Assembly: GCF_007923445.1 (NCBI RefSeq)
Contig: NZ_VOJI01000010.1
Span: 124,001-188,000 of the forward strand
From: Puniceibacterium confluentis
GTDB taxonomy: Bacteria; Pseudomonadota; Alphaproteobacteria; Rhodobacterales; Rhodobacteraceae
DNA length: 64,000 bases
Reading direction: 5' to 3'
The notes under the pieces are model-generated. The model saw nothing but the letters and a program-made list of their open reading frames with translations, was not told the origin of the DNA and searched no databases. Below, one piece after another: positions 35,429-45,581 of the stretch; position 1 is the first letter of the stretch; each line of letters begins with the position of its first letter. A program made the translations under genes and the position numbers.

Positions 35429-36388
35429 ATGAACACCGACCGTCGCTCGCTTCTACTTGGCCTCGCCGCAACATCCCTGATGCCCGCCGCCGCGGTGGCT
35501 CAGGACAGGCTTGCCATCACGGCCACCACCGGCATGATCGCGGACGCCGCCCGCCGTATCGGCGGTGACCTGGTGGATGTGACGGCGCTCATGGGGGCCG
35601 GCATCGATCCGCACAGCTACCGGCAGACCCGCACCGATATTGTCGCCCTGACCCGCGCCGACCTCGTGCTGTGGAACGGCCTGTACCTCGAGGCGCAGAT
35701 GGAGGATTTCCTGCTGCGCCTTGGCAAGGGGTCGCAGGTGGTCGCCATCGGCGAATCGGTGCCAAAGGACAAATTGTTGCACCACGCCGAATACGAAGGC
35801 CGCCCGGATCCGCATATCTGGATGGTGCCCGATATCTGGCGGCACGCGGTGACAGCGGCACAGGCGGCGATGACCGCCGCCCGCCCCGACCTTTCGGCCG
35901 CCTTTGAGGCCAATGCCACCGCCTACCTGGCCGAGATCGACGCCTTGTCGACCTATGCGTCCAAAGCACTGGAGAAAGTCCCCGAAGACACCCGCGTACT
36001 GGTCACCGCCCACGACGCCTTTAGTTATTTCGGCCGCCAGTTCGGCTTTGAAGTGCTTGGCATCCAGGGCATCTCGACCGAATCCGAGGCCGGCCTGCAG
36101 CGTATCGGTGCCCTCGTGGACACCCTCGTCAGCCGCCGGATCGAAGCGGTCTTTGTCGAAACATCGGTTTCTGACCGCAACATCCGGGCCCTGATCGAAG
36201 GCGCCGCCGCGCAGGGCCATACCGTGCGCATCGGCGGAGAGCTTTATTCCGACGCGATGGGTGAACCGGGCACCTATGAGGGCACCTATATCGGCATGAT
36301 CGACCACAACGTGACCGTCATCGCCCGTGCCCTGGGGGCCGAAATCCCTGTCGCCGGCATGTCCGGCAAGCTGACCGGAGGGGCCTGA
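35429..36388 (+). CDS. Metal ABC transporter substrate-binding protein (TroA/ZnuA type)
   Basis: 319 aa with AAAGGAA upstream. The N terminus has a twin-arginine-like start (DRRSLLLGLAATS) and signal peptide to about residue 24. Metal ligands of the cluster A-I family: His62 (DPHSY), His129 (DPHIWM), His195 (AHDAFSYF) and Asp292 (GMIDHN). The third ligand being His is the TroA/ZnuA pattern, whereas Mn-specific PsaA/MntC have Glu there. There is no His-rich loop of classical ZnuA. Metal could be Mn, Zn or Fe; the Fur-type operators favour Mn/Fe. Confidence 0.88.
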   Translation: MNTDRRSLLLGLAATSLMPAAAVAQDRLAITATTGMIADAARRIGGDLVDVTALMGAGIDPHSYRQTRTDIVALTRADLVLWNGLYLEAQMEDFLLRLGKGSQVVAIGESVPKDKLLHHAEYEGRPDPHIWMVPDIWRHAVTAAQAAMTAARPDLSAAFEANATAYLAEIDALSTYASKALEKVPEDTRVLVTAHDAFSYFGRQFGFEVLGIQGISTESEAGLQRIGALVDTLVSRRIEAVFVETSVSDRNIRALIEGAAAQGHTVRIGGELYSDAMGEPGTYEGTYIGMIDHNVTVIARALGAEIPVAGMSGKLTGGA

Positions 36389-36391
36389 GCC

Positions 36392-37186
<795 letters not shown>

Positions 37187-38392
37187 ATGCTCGCCCAGGC
37201 CCTGCTCCTGCAACTTGGCTACAACGCCACTCTGGTGGCCCTGGGATCTGCCGCCCTCGGGCTTGCCGCCGGGGCGACCGGCACCTTCCTGTTCCTGCGC
37301 AAACGCGCGCTGGTCGCCGATGCGGTCAGTCATGCCACCCTGCCCGGCCTCGCGCTGGCCTTCATGCTGATGGTGGCCCTGGGCGGCGACGGGCGCAGCC
37401 TGGCCGGCCTCATGGCGGGATCCGCGCTCTCGGCCTGGCTCGGCCTGCTCAGTGTGTCCTGGCTCACCCGCCACACCCGGCTTGCCGAAGACGCCGCCAT
37501 CGGCGCGGTCCTGTCGGTGTTCTTCGGTTTCGGAATCGTGCTGCTGACAGTGGTGCAGACCCTGTCCGCGGGCCGCCAGGCGGGGTTGGAGAGCTTTTTG
37601 CTCGGCTCCACCGCAGGCATGCTGTTCAGCGACGCGCTGCTGATCGCAAGCGGCGGCCTTGCCGTGCTGGCCTGCGCCCTCGCGCTGCGCCGCCCGCTGC
37701 TGCTGGTGGCCTTCGACTCGGGCTATGCCGAAACCCAGGGCATCAACGTGCATCGCATGGACCTTGCGATCATGACGCTGGTGATGGCGATCACCGTTGT
37801 CGGGCTCAAGGTGGTGGGTCTGATCCTGATCGTCGCGCTGCTGATCATTCCCGCCGCCACCGCGCGGTTCTGGTCCAACCGGGCCGACCGGGTGGTGCTG
37901 CTGGCGGGCCTGTTCGGCGGCCTGTCGGGCTATATCGGCGCGGCGATCTCGGCCACCGCCCCGGGCCTGCCCACCGGGCCGATCATCGTGCTGGTGAGTT
38001 TCGCCTTCTTCGTGGCCTCGCTGCTGCTGGCGCCCGGGCGCGGCTTGCTCTCGGCCGCGCTGCGCCACAGGGCCTACCAGCGTCAGGTGCACCTGCGTCA
38101 GGGCCTGCTGGCGCTGGCCCAGAGCCATCCGGTCTACGAGGCGCGCACCCGCCGCATTCTGCGCCGCGCCGGATTGATGCGCGCAGACGGTGTGCCCACG
38201 TCGTCCGGCCACAGCCATGCCGCCGCCGCCCTGCGCGACGAAAACCGCTGGCAGGCCCTGCGTTCCAGTGCGCATCTGTCGGAACTTTCGGCCCGGGACG
38301 ACGGGCTGACCCTGATCCTGGATGTGCTGACACCAGACCAGATCGCCGAGTTGGACAACCGCATCAGCGCCCAGCCAAAGGTGGTGTCGTGA
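37187..38392 (+). CDS. Metal ABC transporter permease with C-terminal extension
   Basis: 401 aa; residues 1-285 are an ABC-3 family permease with about eight TM helices (VVGLKVVGLILIVALLIIPAATAR is the typical block). The remaining about 115 residues are soluble: helical QVHLRQGLLALAQSHPVYEA and TRRILRRAGLMRADG, a His-containing SGHSHAAAALRDENRW, and LDVLTPDQIAEL. This resembles a winged-helix/DtxR-like module fused to some Mn permeases, and might sense metal or gate transport. The start abuts the ATPase stop; the stop overlaps the next permease. Confidence 0.9.
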   Translation: MLAQALLLQLGYNATLVALGSAALGLAAGATGTFLFLRKRALVADAVSHATLPGLALAFMLMVALGGDGRSLAGLMAGSALSAWLGLLSVSWLTRHTRLAEDAAIGAVLSVFFGFGIVLLTVVQTLSAGRQAGLESFLLGSTAGMLFSDALLIASGGLAVLACALALRRPLLLVAFDSGYAETQGINVHRMDLAIMTLVMAITVVGLKVVGLILIVALLIIPAATARFWSNRADRVVLLAGLFGGLSGYIGAAISATAPGLPTGPIIVLVSFAFFVASLLLAPGRGLLSAALRHRAYQRQVHLRQGLLALAQSHPVYEARTRRILRRAGLMRADGVPTSSGHSHAAAALRDENRWQALRSSAHLSELSARDDGLTLILDVLTPDQIAELDNRISAQPKVVS

Positions 38393-39297
38393 TGGGCGCT
38401 GAATTTGTCATCCTCTCGCTGGCGCCACTGCTGATCGGCACCTTCGCCGCCGTTGCCTGTGCCCTGCCCGGCAATTTCCTGCTGCTGCGGCGCCAGTCGC
38501 TGATCGGCGACGCCATCAGTCATGTGGTCCTGCCCGGTATCGTCGTCGCCTTTCTGGTGACCGGCCACAGCACCACCTGGCCGATGATGCTCGGCGCCGC
38601 CGGAGCCGCCCTTGTCTCGGTGGTGCTGATCGAAACCATCCGCCGTCTCGGCCGGGTCGATGCCGGCGCGGCGATGGGCGTCATCTTCACCTCGATGTTC
38701 GCCGCCGGCGTGCTGCTGCTGGAACAATCCGACACCTCTTCGGTGCACCTCGATGTGGAACACGCGCTTTACGGCAATCTCGAAAGCCTGATCTGGCTCG
38801 AAGCCTCGGGCTGGGGGTCGTTGCTCGATCCGGTGGCGCTGCGGGCGCTGCCGCCGGAACTGACGCGCATGGCCCTGACCCTGCTGGTGGTCAGCCTGTT
38901 CACCTGGGGCTTCTGGCGGCCGCTGAAGCTCGCCACCTTCGACGAGGGCTTTGCCCGCACCCTGGGCATCCCGGTGCAGCTGATCAGCCTCGGCCTTGTC
39001 GTCACCGCCGCCATCGCCGCCGTTGCCGCCTTTGACGCGGTTGGCTCGATTATCGTGATCGCCATGTTCATCTGCCCGCCCGCCACCGCCCGGATGATGA
39101 CCAACCGTCTGGCGGCGCAGATCTGGTGGAGCGTGGCCTTTGCGGTGCTCTCGGCTGTGCTGGGATATGTGCTGGCCGGATATGGACCGCTGTGGTTCGG
39201 TGGCAGCAATGCGGTCTCGGCGGCGGGCATGATCGCCACGGTGTCTGGCCTGATGCTGGCCGTGGTCGCCGCGATCGGACCCCACCGCACCGCCTGA
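38392..39297 (+). CDS. Second metal ABC transporter permease
   Basis: 301 aa from ATG 38392 (GTG 38389 is one codon earlier). ABC-3 family, about eight TM helices; LPGIVVAFLVTG and VVTAAIAAVAAFDAVGSIIVIAMFICPPATARMMT are the conserved permease blocks. Unlike its partner it has no soluble extension. The four genes form a complete binding protein, ATPase and heterodimeric permease like TroABCD or MntABCD. Confidence 0.93.
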   Translation: MGAEFVILSLAPLLIGTFAAVACALPGNFLLLRRQSLIGDAISHVVLPGIVVAFLVTGHSTTWPMMLGAAGAALVSVVLIETIRRLGRVDAGAAMGVIFTSMFAAGVLLLEQSDTSSVHLDVEHALYGNLESLIWLEASGWGSLLDPVALRALPPELTRMALTLLVVSLFTWGFWRPLKLATFDEGFARTLGIPVQLISLGLVVTAAIAAVAAFDAVGSIIVIAMFICPPATARMMTNRLAAQIWWSVAFAVLSAVLGYVLAGYGPLWFGGSNAVSAAGMIATVSGLMLAVVAAIGPHRTA

Positions 39298-39337
39298 GCG
39301 CGGCCGAAGCGCACGCGAAAATCGGGACTCAAATCCG

Positions 39338-39352
39338 GAACAAAAATAGAAC
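39338..39352. promoter_or_regulatory. lexA box: LexA (SOS) box of dnaE2
   Basis: GAAC (39338-39341), 7 nt, GAAC (39349-39352): the direct-repeat form GTTC-N7-GTTC read from the other strand, which is the alphaproteobacterial LexA site. It ends 15 nt before the dnaE2 start. Confidence 0.85.
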
Positions 39353-39367
39353 ATACTGCGACTCACC

Positions 39368-42292
39368 ATGACCGCAGAACTGTCCATCACTTCGAACTTC
39401 ACCTTTCTCACCGGGGCCTCTCACCCCGAGGAATACATGCAGCGCGCCGCCCTGCTGGGTCTCAAGGCCATCGCCATCGCCGACGAGAACTCTGTCGCCG
39501 GCATTGTGCGTGCCTTTACCGCAGGGCGCGAGATTGCCCGCCAGGTCGCCGAACGGCAGGCCTTTGACGCCGCACAGGGCCTGGTTGGCCCGCCCGCGCC
39601 ACCGCACCTGCCCGCGCCCGCCTCGGCGCCGGTTTACAACATCCCCCGGCTGATCCCCGCTGCCCGGCTGGTCTTTGCCGAAGGCATCGAAATCACCGCG
39701 CTTGCCGCCTCCCGCAGCGGCTGGGCCCGGCTCTGCCGCCTGATCTCGCAGGGGCGGCTGCGGGCACAGAAGGGACACTGCGATCTGCGCCTGCCGGACC
39801 TTCTGGACGGAGCCGAGGGGCTCGAGCTGCTGCTGCACGGCCCGCCACAGCCGCGAACCCTGCAGCCCGGCGCGGTTGGATGGCGGACACAGGCGGAACG
39901 GCTGACGCGCCGCCTTGGCAAGCAGATGCACCTTGTGCTGAGCCCGCAGTACGACGGGCAGGACCGCGCGCGCTTCGACAGCCTCGCCGCACTCGCCGCG
40001 GATCTGGGCCTGCCCACCGTCGCTTCGGCCTGTCCGCGCATGCACCATGGCCGCCGCCGCCGTCTGGCGGATGTGCTATGCGCCATCCGGCTGGGCTGCC
40101 GCGTCGAACAGCTGGGCCGGGCCGCCCTCGCCAACAGCGAACTGCGGCTGCGCAGCGAGGCCGAAATGCGCACCCTTCTCGGGATCCACTGCGATGCCGT
40201 CAGCCGCGCCGACGCCCTTGCCGAGCGCTGTGACTTCGATCTTGGCGCCCTGCGCTATGAATACCCCAGCGAGGTCGCCAAGGGCGAAACCGCGCAGCAG
40301 CGGCTGGCACGTCTCGCCCGGGCCGGGCTGAAATGGCGGTATCCCTACGGTGCCCCCGACAAGGTCCAGGCCATGCTCGCCCACGAGCTCGACCTGATCG
40401 CCAGGCTGAAATACGAGCCCTACTTTCTCACCGTGCGTGACATCGTCGCCTTTGCCCGCGACCGCGGCATCCTGTGTCAGGGCCGCGGCTCGGCGGCGAA
40501 TTCGGTGGTCTGCTACTGCCTTGGCGTGACCTCTGTCAGCCCCGAAATCGGCACCATGGTGTTTGAACGCTTTGTCTCCGAGGCACGGGACGAGCCGCCC
40601 GACATCGACGTCGATTTCGAACACGAGCGCCGCGAAGAGGTGATCCAGCACATCTACGAGCGCTATGGCCGCCACCGCGCCGGCCTCTGCGCCACGGTGA
40701 TCCATTATCGCGGCAAACGCGCCATCCGCGAGGTCGGCGCGGCCATGGGTCTGAGCCGGGACACCGTTGGTGCGCTTTCCTCCCAGCTCTGGGGCTTCTT
40801 CTCGAGCCGGGGGCTCGAAGACCAGCGGATGCGCGAAATCGGGCTGGACCCCACCGACCGGCGGCTGCAACTGACGATGCAGCTGATCCACGAGATCATC
40901 GGCTTCCCCCGGCATCTGAGCCAGCATGTCGGTGGCTTCATCATCACCGAAGGGCGGCTCGACGAACTGGTGCCGATCGAGAATGCCACGATGGAGGACC
41001 GCACCGTCATCTGCTGGGACAAGGACGACATCGACAGCCTCGGCATCCTCAAGGTCGATGTGCTGTCGCTTGGCATGCTCACCTGCATCCGCAAGGCCTT
41101 TGCCCTGATGAGCCGGCACTATGGCAAGACCTACACCCTTGCCACTCTGCCGCCGGAGGACCCCGAGGTCTATGACATGCTGTGCCGCGCCGATTCCGTG
41201 GGGGTGTTCCAGGTCGAATCCCGGGCCCAGATGAACTTTCTTCCCCGCATGCGGCCGCGCAACTTCTACGATCTGGTGATCGAGGTGGCGATCATCCGCC
41301 CCGGCCCGATCCAGGGCGACATGGTGCATCCCTACATCCGGCGGCGCAACGGAGAAGAGGCCGTCTCGTTCCCCTCGGACGCGCTGGGGCAGGTGCTGGG
41401 CAAGACGCTGGGCGTGCCGCTGTTTCAGGAACAGGCGATGCAGATCGCCATCATCGGCGCCAACTTTACCCCGACCGAGGCGGACCGCTTGCGCCGCTCT
41501 CTGGCCACCTTCAAGAAACACGGCAGCGTCAGCGAATTCCGCGACCGGTTCCTGCGCGGGATGCGCGCCAACGGCTACGAGGCCGATTTTGCCGAGCGCT
41601 GCTTTTCCCAGATCGAGGGCTTTGGCTCCTATGGCTTTCCGGAAAGCCACGCGGCGAGCTTTGCGCTGCTGGTCTATGCCTCGGCCTGGCTCAAGTGCCA
41701 CCATCCCGAACTGTTCGCCTGCGCCCTGCTGAACGCGCAGCCGATGGGGTTCTATGCCCCGGCGCAGATCGTGCGGGACGCCCGCGAACACGGCGTCGAG
41801 GTGCGCCCCGTCAGCGTCAACGACAGCTATTGGGACAATGCGATGGAACCCGACGGGCGCGGCGGGCTGGCGCTGCGGCTGGGTTTCCGCCAGATCAAGG
41901 GACTGCGCGAGGAGGATGCCGCCTGGCTGACGGCGGCGCGCGGCAACGGGTATCTCACCGTGCGTGACGTCTGGCGCCGGGCGGGCCTGACCCCGCCGGT
42001 GCTGGCCCGGCTGGCCGAGGCGGATGTGTTCGCCGACATCGGCCTCACCCGCCGCGAGGCATTGTGGGAGGCCAGGGCGCTTGTCGGCGATGCCCCGCTG
42101 CCGCTTTTTGCCGGGGATATGGGCGGCGAGATGATGAACGAGCCTGCCGCGCTGTTGCCCGAAATGACCGAGGGCGAACAGGTGGTCGAGGATTACGTCG
42201 CCATGCGCCTGACCCTGCGCCGCCATCCGCTGGCCCTGCTGCGGCACCTGCTGACCCCAGAGGACGGCGCAGCGCCCTGGACCCCGGAGTGA
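39368..42292 (+). CDS. dnaE2: Error-prone DNA polymerase DnaE2, C-terminally short
   Basis: 974 aa. PHP domain at the N terminus (LTGASHPEEYMQRAALLGLKAIAIADENS), then the C-family polymerase palm with the catalytic acids in PPDIDVDFEH (about residues 415-424) and RPGPIQGDMVHPYI, fingers, and helix-hairpin-helix region. After VVEDYVAMRLTLRRHPLALL the protein stops within about 20 residues, where most DnaE2 continue with a further OB-fold region of roughly 100-150 aa. It performs SOS translesion synthesis, normally with ImuA and ImuB, neither of which is next to it. Confidence 0.93.
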   Translation: MTAELSITSNFTFLTGASHPEEYMQRAALLGLKAIAIADENSVAGIVRAFTAGREIARQVAERQAFDAAQGLVGPPAPPHLPAPASAPVYNIPRLIPAARLVFAEGIEITALAASRSGWARLCRLISQGRLRAQKGHCDLRLPDLLDGAEGLELLLHGPPQPRTLQPGAVGWRTQAERLTRRLGKQMHLVLSPQYDGQDRARFDSLAALAADLGLPTVASACPRMHHGRRRRLADVLCAIRLGCRVEQLGRAALANSELRLRSEAEMRTLLGIHCDAVSRADALAERCDFDLGALRYEYPSEVAKGETAQQRLARLARAGLKWRYPYGAPDKVQAMLAHELDLIARLKYEPYFLTVRDIVAFARDRGILCQGRGSAANSVVCYCLGVTSVSPEIGTMVFERFVSEARDEPPDIDVDFEHERREEVIQHIYERYGRHRAGLCATVIHYRGKRAIREVGAAMGLSRDTVGALSSQLWGFFSSRGLEDQRMREIGLDPTDRRLQLTMQLIHEIIGFPRHLSQHVGGFIITEGRLDELVPIENATMEDRTVICWDKDDIDSLGILKVDVLSLGMLTCIRKAFALMSRHYGKTYTLATLPPEDPEVYDMLCRADSVGVFQVESRAQMNFLPRMRPRNFYDLVIEVAIIRPGPIQGDMVHPYIRRRNGEEAVSFPSDALGQVLGKTLGVPLFQEQAMQIAIIGANFTPTEADRLRRSLATFKKHGSVSEFRDRFLRGMRANGYEADFAERCFSQIEGFGSYGFPESHAASFALLVYASAWLKCHHPELFACALLNAQPMGFYAPAQIVRDAREHGVEVRPVSVNDSYWDNAMEPDGRGGLALRLGFRQIKGLREEDAAWLTAARGNGYLTVRDVWRRAGLTPPVLARLAEADVFADIGLTRREALWEARALVGDAPLPLFAGDMGGEMMNEPAALLPEMTEGEQVVEDYVAMRLTLRRHPLALLRHLLTPEDGAAPWTPE

Positions 42293-42338
42293 ACCCGCAG
42301 GCGGGCGTCAGGCCCGACGCCCCCGTCCGGCGCCGCGA

Positions 42339-43154
42339 TCAGACCACCGCCAGGATCCGAGCCGGGCCACCGCTGCCGCCTGCATGTTTGGACGCACCGA
42401 TGAACACCGTCGCGCCCGCCGTCGGCACCCTGTCCAGGTTGGCGATGCATTCGATGCCGAACCGGCCCTGCGGCAACCAGGCATAATGGGTGGCAAAATC
42501 CGGCGAAATTCCCGGGTCCAGCGACAGCGTGTCCGAAGCGATCGACGCGGCACCGGTTTCGAGCAGCATCTGCGCCGCTTCGACGTGGAAGCCGGGAAAA
42601 TGCATCGCGGTGCCGTCGAAATTGCGGAATCCTTCGGTTTTCACCTTGGCGCCCCAGCCGGAATACAGCGCCACGCAGGCCTGATCGGGGATCGGACCGT
42701 TCGCGTCGATCCAGGCCTGCAGATCGTCCGGCGTCAAGGTGGTGTCGGCGTCCTCGGACGCGCGGGCCGAAATGTCGATGACACAGAGCGGCGCCATCAG
42801 CGACATCACCGGAATCTCGTCCACCGAGATGCCGTCGGCCGAAAAATGCAGTGGCGCATCGACGTGGGTGCCGGTGTGCTCGTTCACTGTCAGGTTGAAC
42901 AGGTTGAAACCGTCCTTTTCAAACTTGTAGAGTTGTTCCGCCGCAAAGCCGGGGGTGCCGAAGAAGGTTGGAAATTCCGCCGACAGCGTATGGGTCAGAT
43001 CGGTCAGCCCTGAGTGGGCCGCCGCCCGGGCCGCCGTCGGCGCGCCGACCGCACCCAGCGCCGCCGCCGCACCGGCCAGTCCGGCATTCTGGAAGAAACT
43101 GCGCCGCGACAGCATACGCTCTTTCACGGCAGACATCACACAGGCGTCACACAT
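42339..43154 (-). CDS. Tat-exported cyclase family protein
   Basis: 271 aa from MCDACVMS, with GGGAGGA upstream. Twin-arginine signal SRRSFFQNAGLAGAAAALG (residues about 16-34). The metal-binding motif HTGTHVDAPLHF (about 110-121) marks the cyclase/kynurenine formamidase-like family (PF04199), usually Zn- or Mn-dependent hydrolases. Export by Tat fits a folded metalloenzyme in the periplasm. Substrate unknown. The Cys-rich start (CDAC) before the Tat motif is unusual. Confidence 0.85.
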   Translation of the reverse strand: MCDACVMSAVKERMLSRRSFFQNAGLAGAAAALGAVGAPTAARAAAHSGLTDLTHTLSAEFPTFFGTPGFAAEQLYKFEKDGFNLFNLTVNEHTGTHVDAPLHFSADGISVDEIPVMSLMAPLCVIDISARASEDADTTLTPDDLQAWIDANGPIPDQACVALYSGWGAKVKTEGFRNFDGTAMHFPGFHVEAAQMLLETGAASIASDTLSLDPGISPDFATHYAWLPQGRFGIECIANLDRVPTAGATVFIGASKHAGGSGGPARILAVV

Positions 43155-43278
43155 CGGATTTCCTCCCGAGGTTGGTTGAACCTGCAACCAGCTTAAACCA
43201 GAAACCGGGGATTCGATAAAAAAACCCCGCCCGGCGCAATGGCGGGCGGGGGAACAGCAGTCACCATACCGCGTGACG

Positions 43279-43707
43279 TCAGACCAGTTCGGGCGTGACG
43301 CTCAGGCCTTTGGTGACGGCATTGGAATAGGGGCAGACACCGTGGCCTCCCGCGATAATGTCTTTGGCGGTTTCCGGATCGACACCGGGCAGCTCGACCT
43401 TGATCTTCACATCCAGGCCAAAGCCCAGATCTTCGCGCGGGCCGATTCCAACTTCGACATGCACTTTGGCATCGTCCGGAACCGTCAGCTTTTTCTGTGC
43501 CGCATAGAACCGCATCGCTCCAAGGAAGCAGCCGGCATAGCCGGTCGCAAACAGCTTTTCCGGGTTCGGGCCATCGCCACCGGGGCCGCCCATTTCCTTG
43601 GGCACCGTCAGATCCACCGAAAATGTGCCGTCGTCCGTCTGCGAATGTCCGTCGCGGCCGCCGCCTGTCGCCGTGGCAGCGGTACTGTAGATGATTTTGG
43701 TCGGCAT
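43279..43707 (-). CDS. ohr: Organic hydroperoxide resistance protein Ohr
   Basis: 142 aa of the OsmC/Ohr fold. Catalytic Cys60 in TGYAGCFLGAMR and Cys125 in GGHGVCPYSNA are the redox pair that reduces organic and fatty-acid hydroperoxides with lipoylated proteins. Divergent from ohrR across 111 nt holding the operator. Confidence 0.96.
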   Translation of the reverse strand: MPTKIIYSTAATATGGGRDGHSQTDDGTFSVDLTVPKEMGGPGGDGPNPEKLFATGYAGCFLGAMRFYAAQKKLTVPDDAKVHVEVGIGPREDLGFGLDVKIKVELPGVDPETAKDIIAGGHGVCPYSNAVTKGLSVTPELV

Positions 43708-43725
43708 GATGCCTCCTCAATTAGA

Positions 43726-43750
43726 TCGTGTACGTTTATATCGCACACGA
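43726..43750. promoter_or_regulatory. Candidate OhrR operator
   Basis: TCGTGT (43726-43731) and ACACGA (43745-43750) form an inverted repeat with a 13-nt A/T-rich centre, about midway between ohr and ohrR and close upstream of ohr. Confidence 0.55.
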
Positions 43751-43818
43751 CAGAGATGACACGTCGACGACAAAGGTCAAGGATTGCGGATGCATCGCAC
43801 AGGATATATTTCTGAACC

Positions 43819-44277
43819 ATGAGCACCCCCCCCACCAGCACCGGCAGGAGAGCGCCCCAAAGGCTGGAGCATATGATGTGCTTTGACCTTTATGCCGCGA
43901 ACAACGCGTTTGGTCGGGTCTACACGCCCCTGCTTGAGCCGCTCGGCCTGACCTATCCACAATATCTGGTGATGGTGACTCTCTGGGCTGAAACGCCGCT
44001 GACGGTTGGCCAGATCGGGCAAAGGCTGGGGCTTGATTCCAACACGCTGACGCCTGTGCTCAAGCGTCTGGAAGGCCGGGGGCTTTTGCAGCGCCTCCGT
44101 GACAGCACGGACGAACGGCGGGTCTCGGTCGGGTTGACCGCTGCGGGGCGCGCACAACAGGAGCAGGCCGCGCATGTGCCCGACTGCGCCGCTGCCGCCA
44201 CCGGACTGAGCCTCAGTGAATTGCACAACCTGCAGGTACAGCTGCGCAAGTTGCGGCTGGGGCTGACACAGACATAG
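43819..44277 (+). CDS. ohrR: MarR-family peroxide sensor OhrR
   Basis: 152 aa. The N-terminal MMCFDLYAANNAF places the sensing Cys at residue 21, as in OhrR (Cys15 in Bacillus, Cys22 in Xanthomonas). Winged helix: TVGQIGQRLGLDSNTLTPVLKRLEGRGLL and DERRVSVGLT wing. Oxidation of the Cys by organic peroxide releases ohr from repression. The partner Tyr is in TYPQYLVM. Confidence 0.93.
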   Translation: MSTPPTSTGRRAPQRLEHMMCFDLYAANNAFGRVYTPLLEPLGLTYPQYLVMVTLWAETPLTVGQIGQRLGLDSNTLTPVLKRLEGRGLLQRLRDSTDERRVSVGLTAAGRAQQEQAAHVPDCAAAATGLSLSELHNLQVQLRKLRLGLTQT

Positions 44278-44463
44278 CCCCGTGCAGTCGGCCGGTGGCG
44301 TCGCCCGACCCATAAAATACATTGCGATGCGATTTTGTTTCAGGGCAGGATCGCAATAAGAATTTTTAGACCGCGCCAGATGTAAATCGACATAACATTA
44401 CCCATGTCAGTCCGGCGCGGCCCGACGCGCCCGCTGCGACTGCCCCAGGAGGAGACCCCAGCC

Positions 44464-45540
44464 ATGTCAGATTTTGAAGCCCAGGTCCGCGAGAGTCAGG
44501 CCCAGGTCGCCGAGGCCCAGGCCAAGATTTCCGAGCTGACCAGCCGGATCGAAACGACACGTGCGAAAATGAAGACCGGCGACGATGTCACGATAGATAT
44601 TGAAAATGCCACGCTGGACGATGTGCACAGCCACACCAACGTGATGAACGCCAATATCGCCGAGCTGATCATGGGACTGGACGATGTGACCTCGGCCTTT
44701 TCCCGCGATTTTGACGAGATGCGCAACAAGACCGGCTGGGAAAGTTTTGTCGGCATCTTTTCCAAGGGCAAGTCGGATTCCATGCGGCAGGACCGCATCC
44801 GCATGGCCAGCATCGACGACAAGCTTCAGGACCTGATCGGCAAGTCGGATGTGATCGTCAGATTGCTCGAAGGTCAGTTGCAGCTGCTGAACCAGCAGAA
44901 AGACCGGGTGGAAAGCAATCTGAGTGAAACCCTCGACGAGCGCGAAAGCACTGTCGGCGCGCTTGAATCGGTGAAGGCGCAGATATTGGCGCTGGATCCG
45001 AGGATCATCGACCTCGAGAGCCGCATTTCCATGGAGCAGGACGCCGCCGCGCGCACCAAGCTGGAAACCGAACTGGCCGATCTGAACCGCACCTACAACG
45101 CGATGGTGCAGGACGAACAGGTGAAACTGGCAAAATCCCAGACGCTTGAACGCTATATCGAAAAGGGCAAGACCTGGATCGATTCCCTGCAGAACCAGGC
45201 GGCCACACAGATGGTGCTGATCAACAAGCTGCAGACCGACACCAAGCAGCGCGTGGTGCTGTATGATGCCCTGTCCAAGTCGCTGAAGACGGCACAGCAG
45301 CAGGACGTGGCGCACCGGATCAACGAAATCGGTGTGCAGACCGATCAGGAGGCGCAAAGCGCCATGGCCGCGATCGGCACCGCCACCAACCAGCGCATGG
45401 CCGACATGATGGAAAAGCACGAGGATCACATGGTCTTTGCCCGCGAAGTGCTCGAAGCCAAGGCCAAGGCCGACGAACGCTTTGCCCGCAGGTTTGCGGC
45501 GATTGTCGAGAAACACGACAAGAACCTCTATGGGGGCTGA
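44464..45540 (+). CDS. Long coiled-coil protein heading an uncharacterised operon
   Basis: 358 aa from MSDFEAQVRESQ, with AGGAGGAG upstream (in-frame codons back to 44404 lack a site). No signal peptide or TM. Predicted coiled coil at about residues 1-40 and 125-340, with a central ENATLDDVHSHTNVMNANIAELIMG and a GWESFVGIFSKGKSD loop. The later part (YIEKGKTWIDSLQNQAATQMVLINKLQTD) recalls the helical layout of TelA/toxic-anion-resistance proteins, but this is an impression and not a firm family match. Nearly Cys-free, highly charged and soluble. It begins the operon running to 52235. Confidence 0.75.
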   Translation: MSDFEAQVRESQAQVAEAQAKISELTSRIETTRAKMKTGDDVTIDIENATLDDVHSHTNVMNANIAELIMGLDDVTSAFSRDFDEMRNKTGWESFVGIFSKGKSDSMRQDRIRMASIDDKLQDLIGKSDVIVRLLEGQLQLLNQQKDRVESNLSETLDERESTVGALESVKAQILALDPRIIDLESRISMEQDAAARTKLETELADLNRTYNAMVQDEQVKLAKSQTLERYIEKGKTWIDSLQNQAATQMVLINKLQTDTKQRVVLYDALSKSLKTAQQQDVAHRINEIGVQTDQEAQSAMAAIGTATNQRMADMMEKHEDHMVFAREVLEAKAKADERFARRFAAIVEKHDKNLYGG

Positions 45541-45581
45541 ACCGGTGACATACCGGGGCGCGCCGGAGCCGGGGCTTTTGG

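Noticed and set aside
40076-42247. A 723-aa open frame antisense to dnaE2
   Set aside because: It lacks motifs and a start site; DnaE2 catalytic motifs lie on the other strand.
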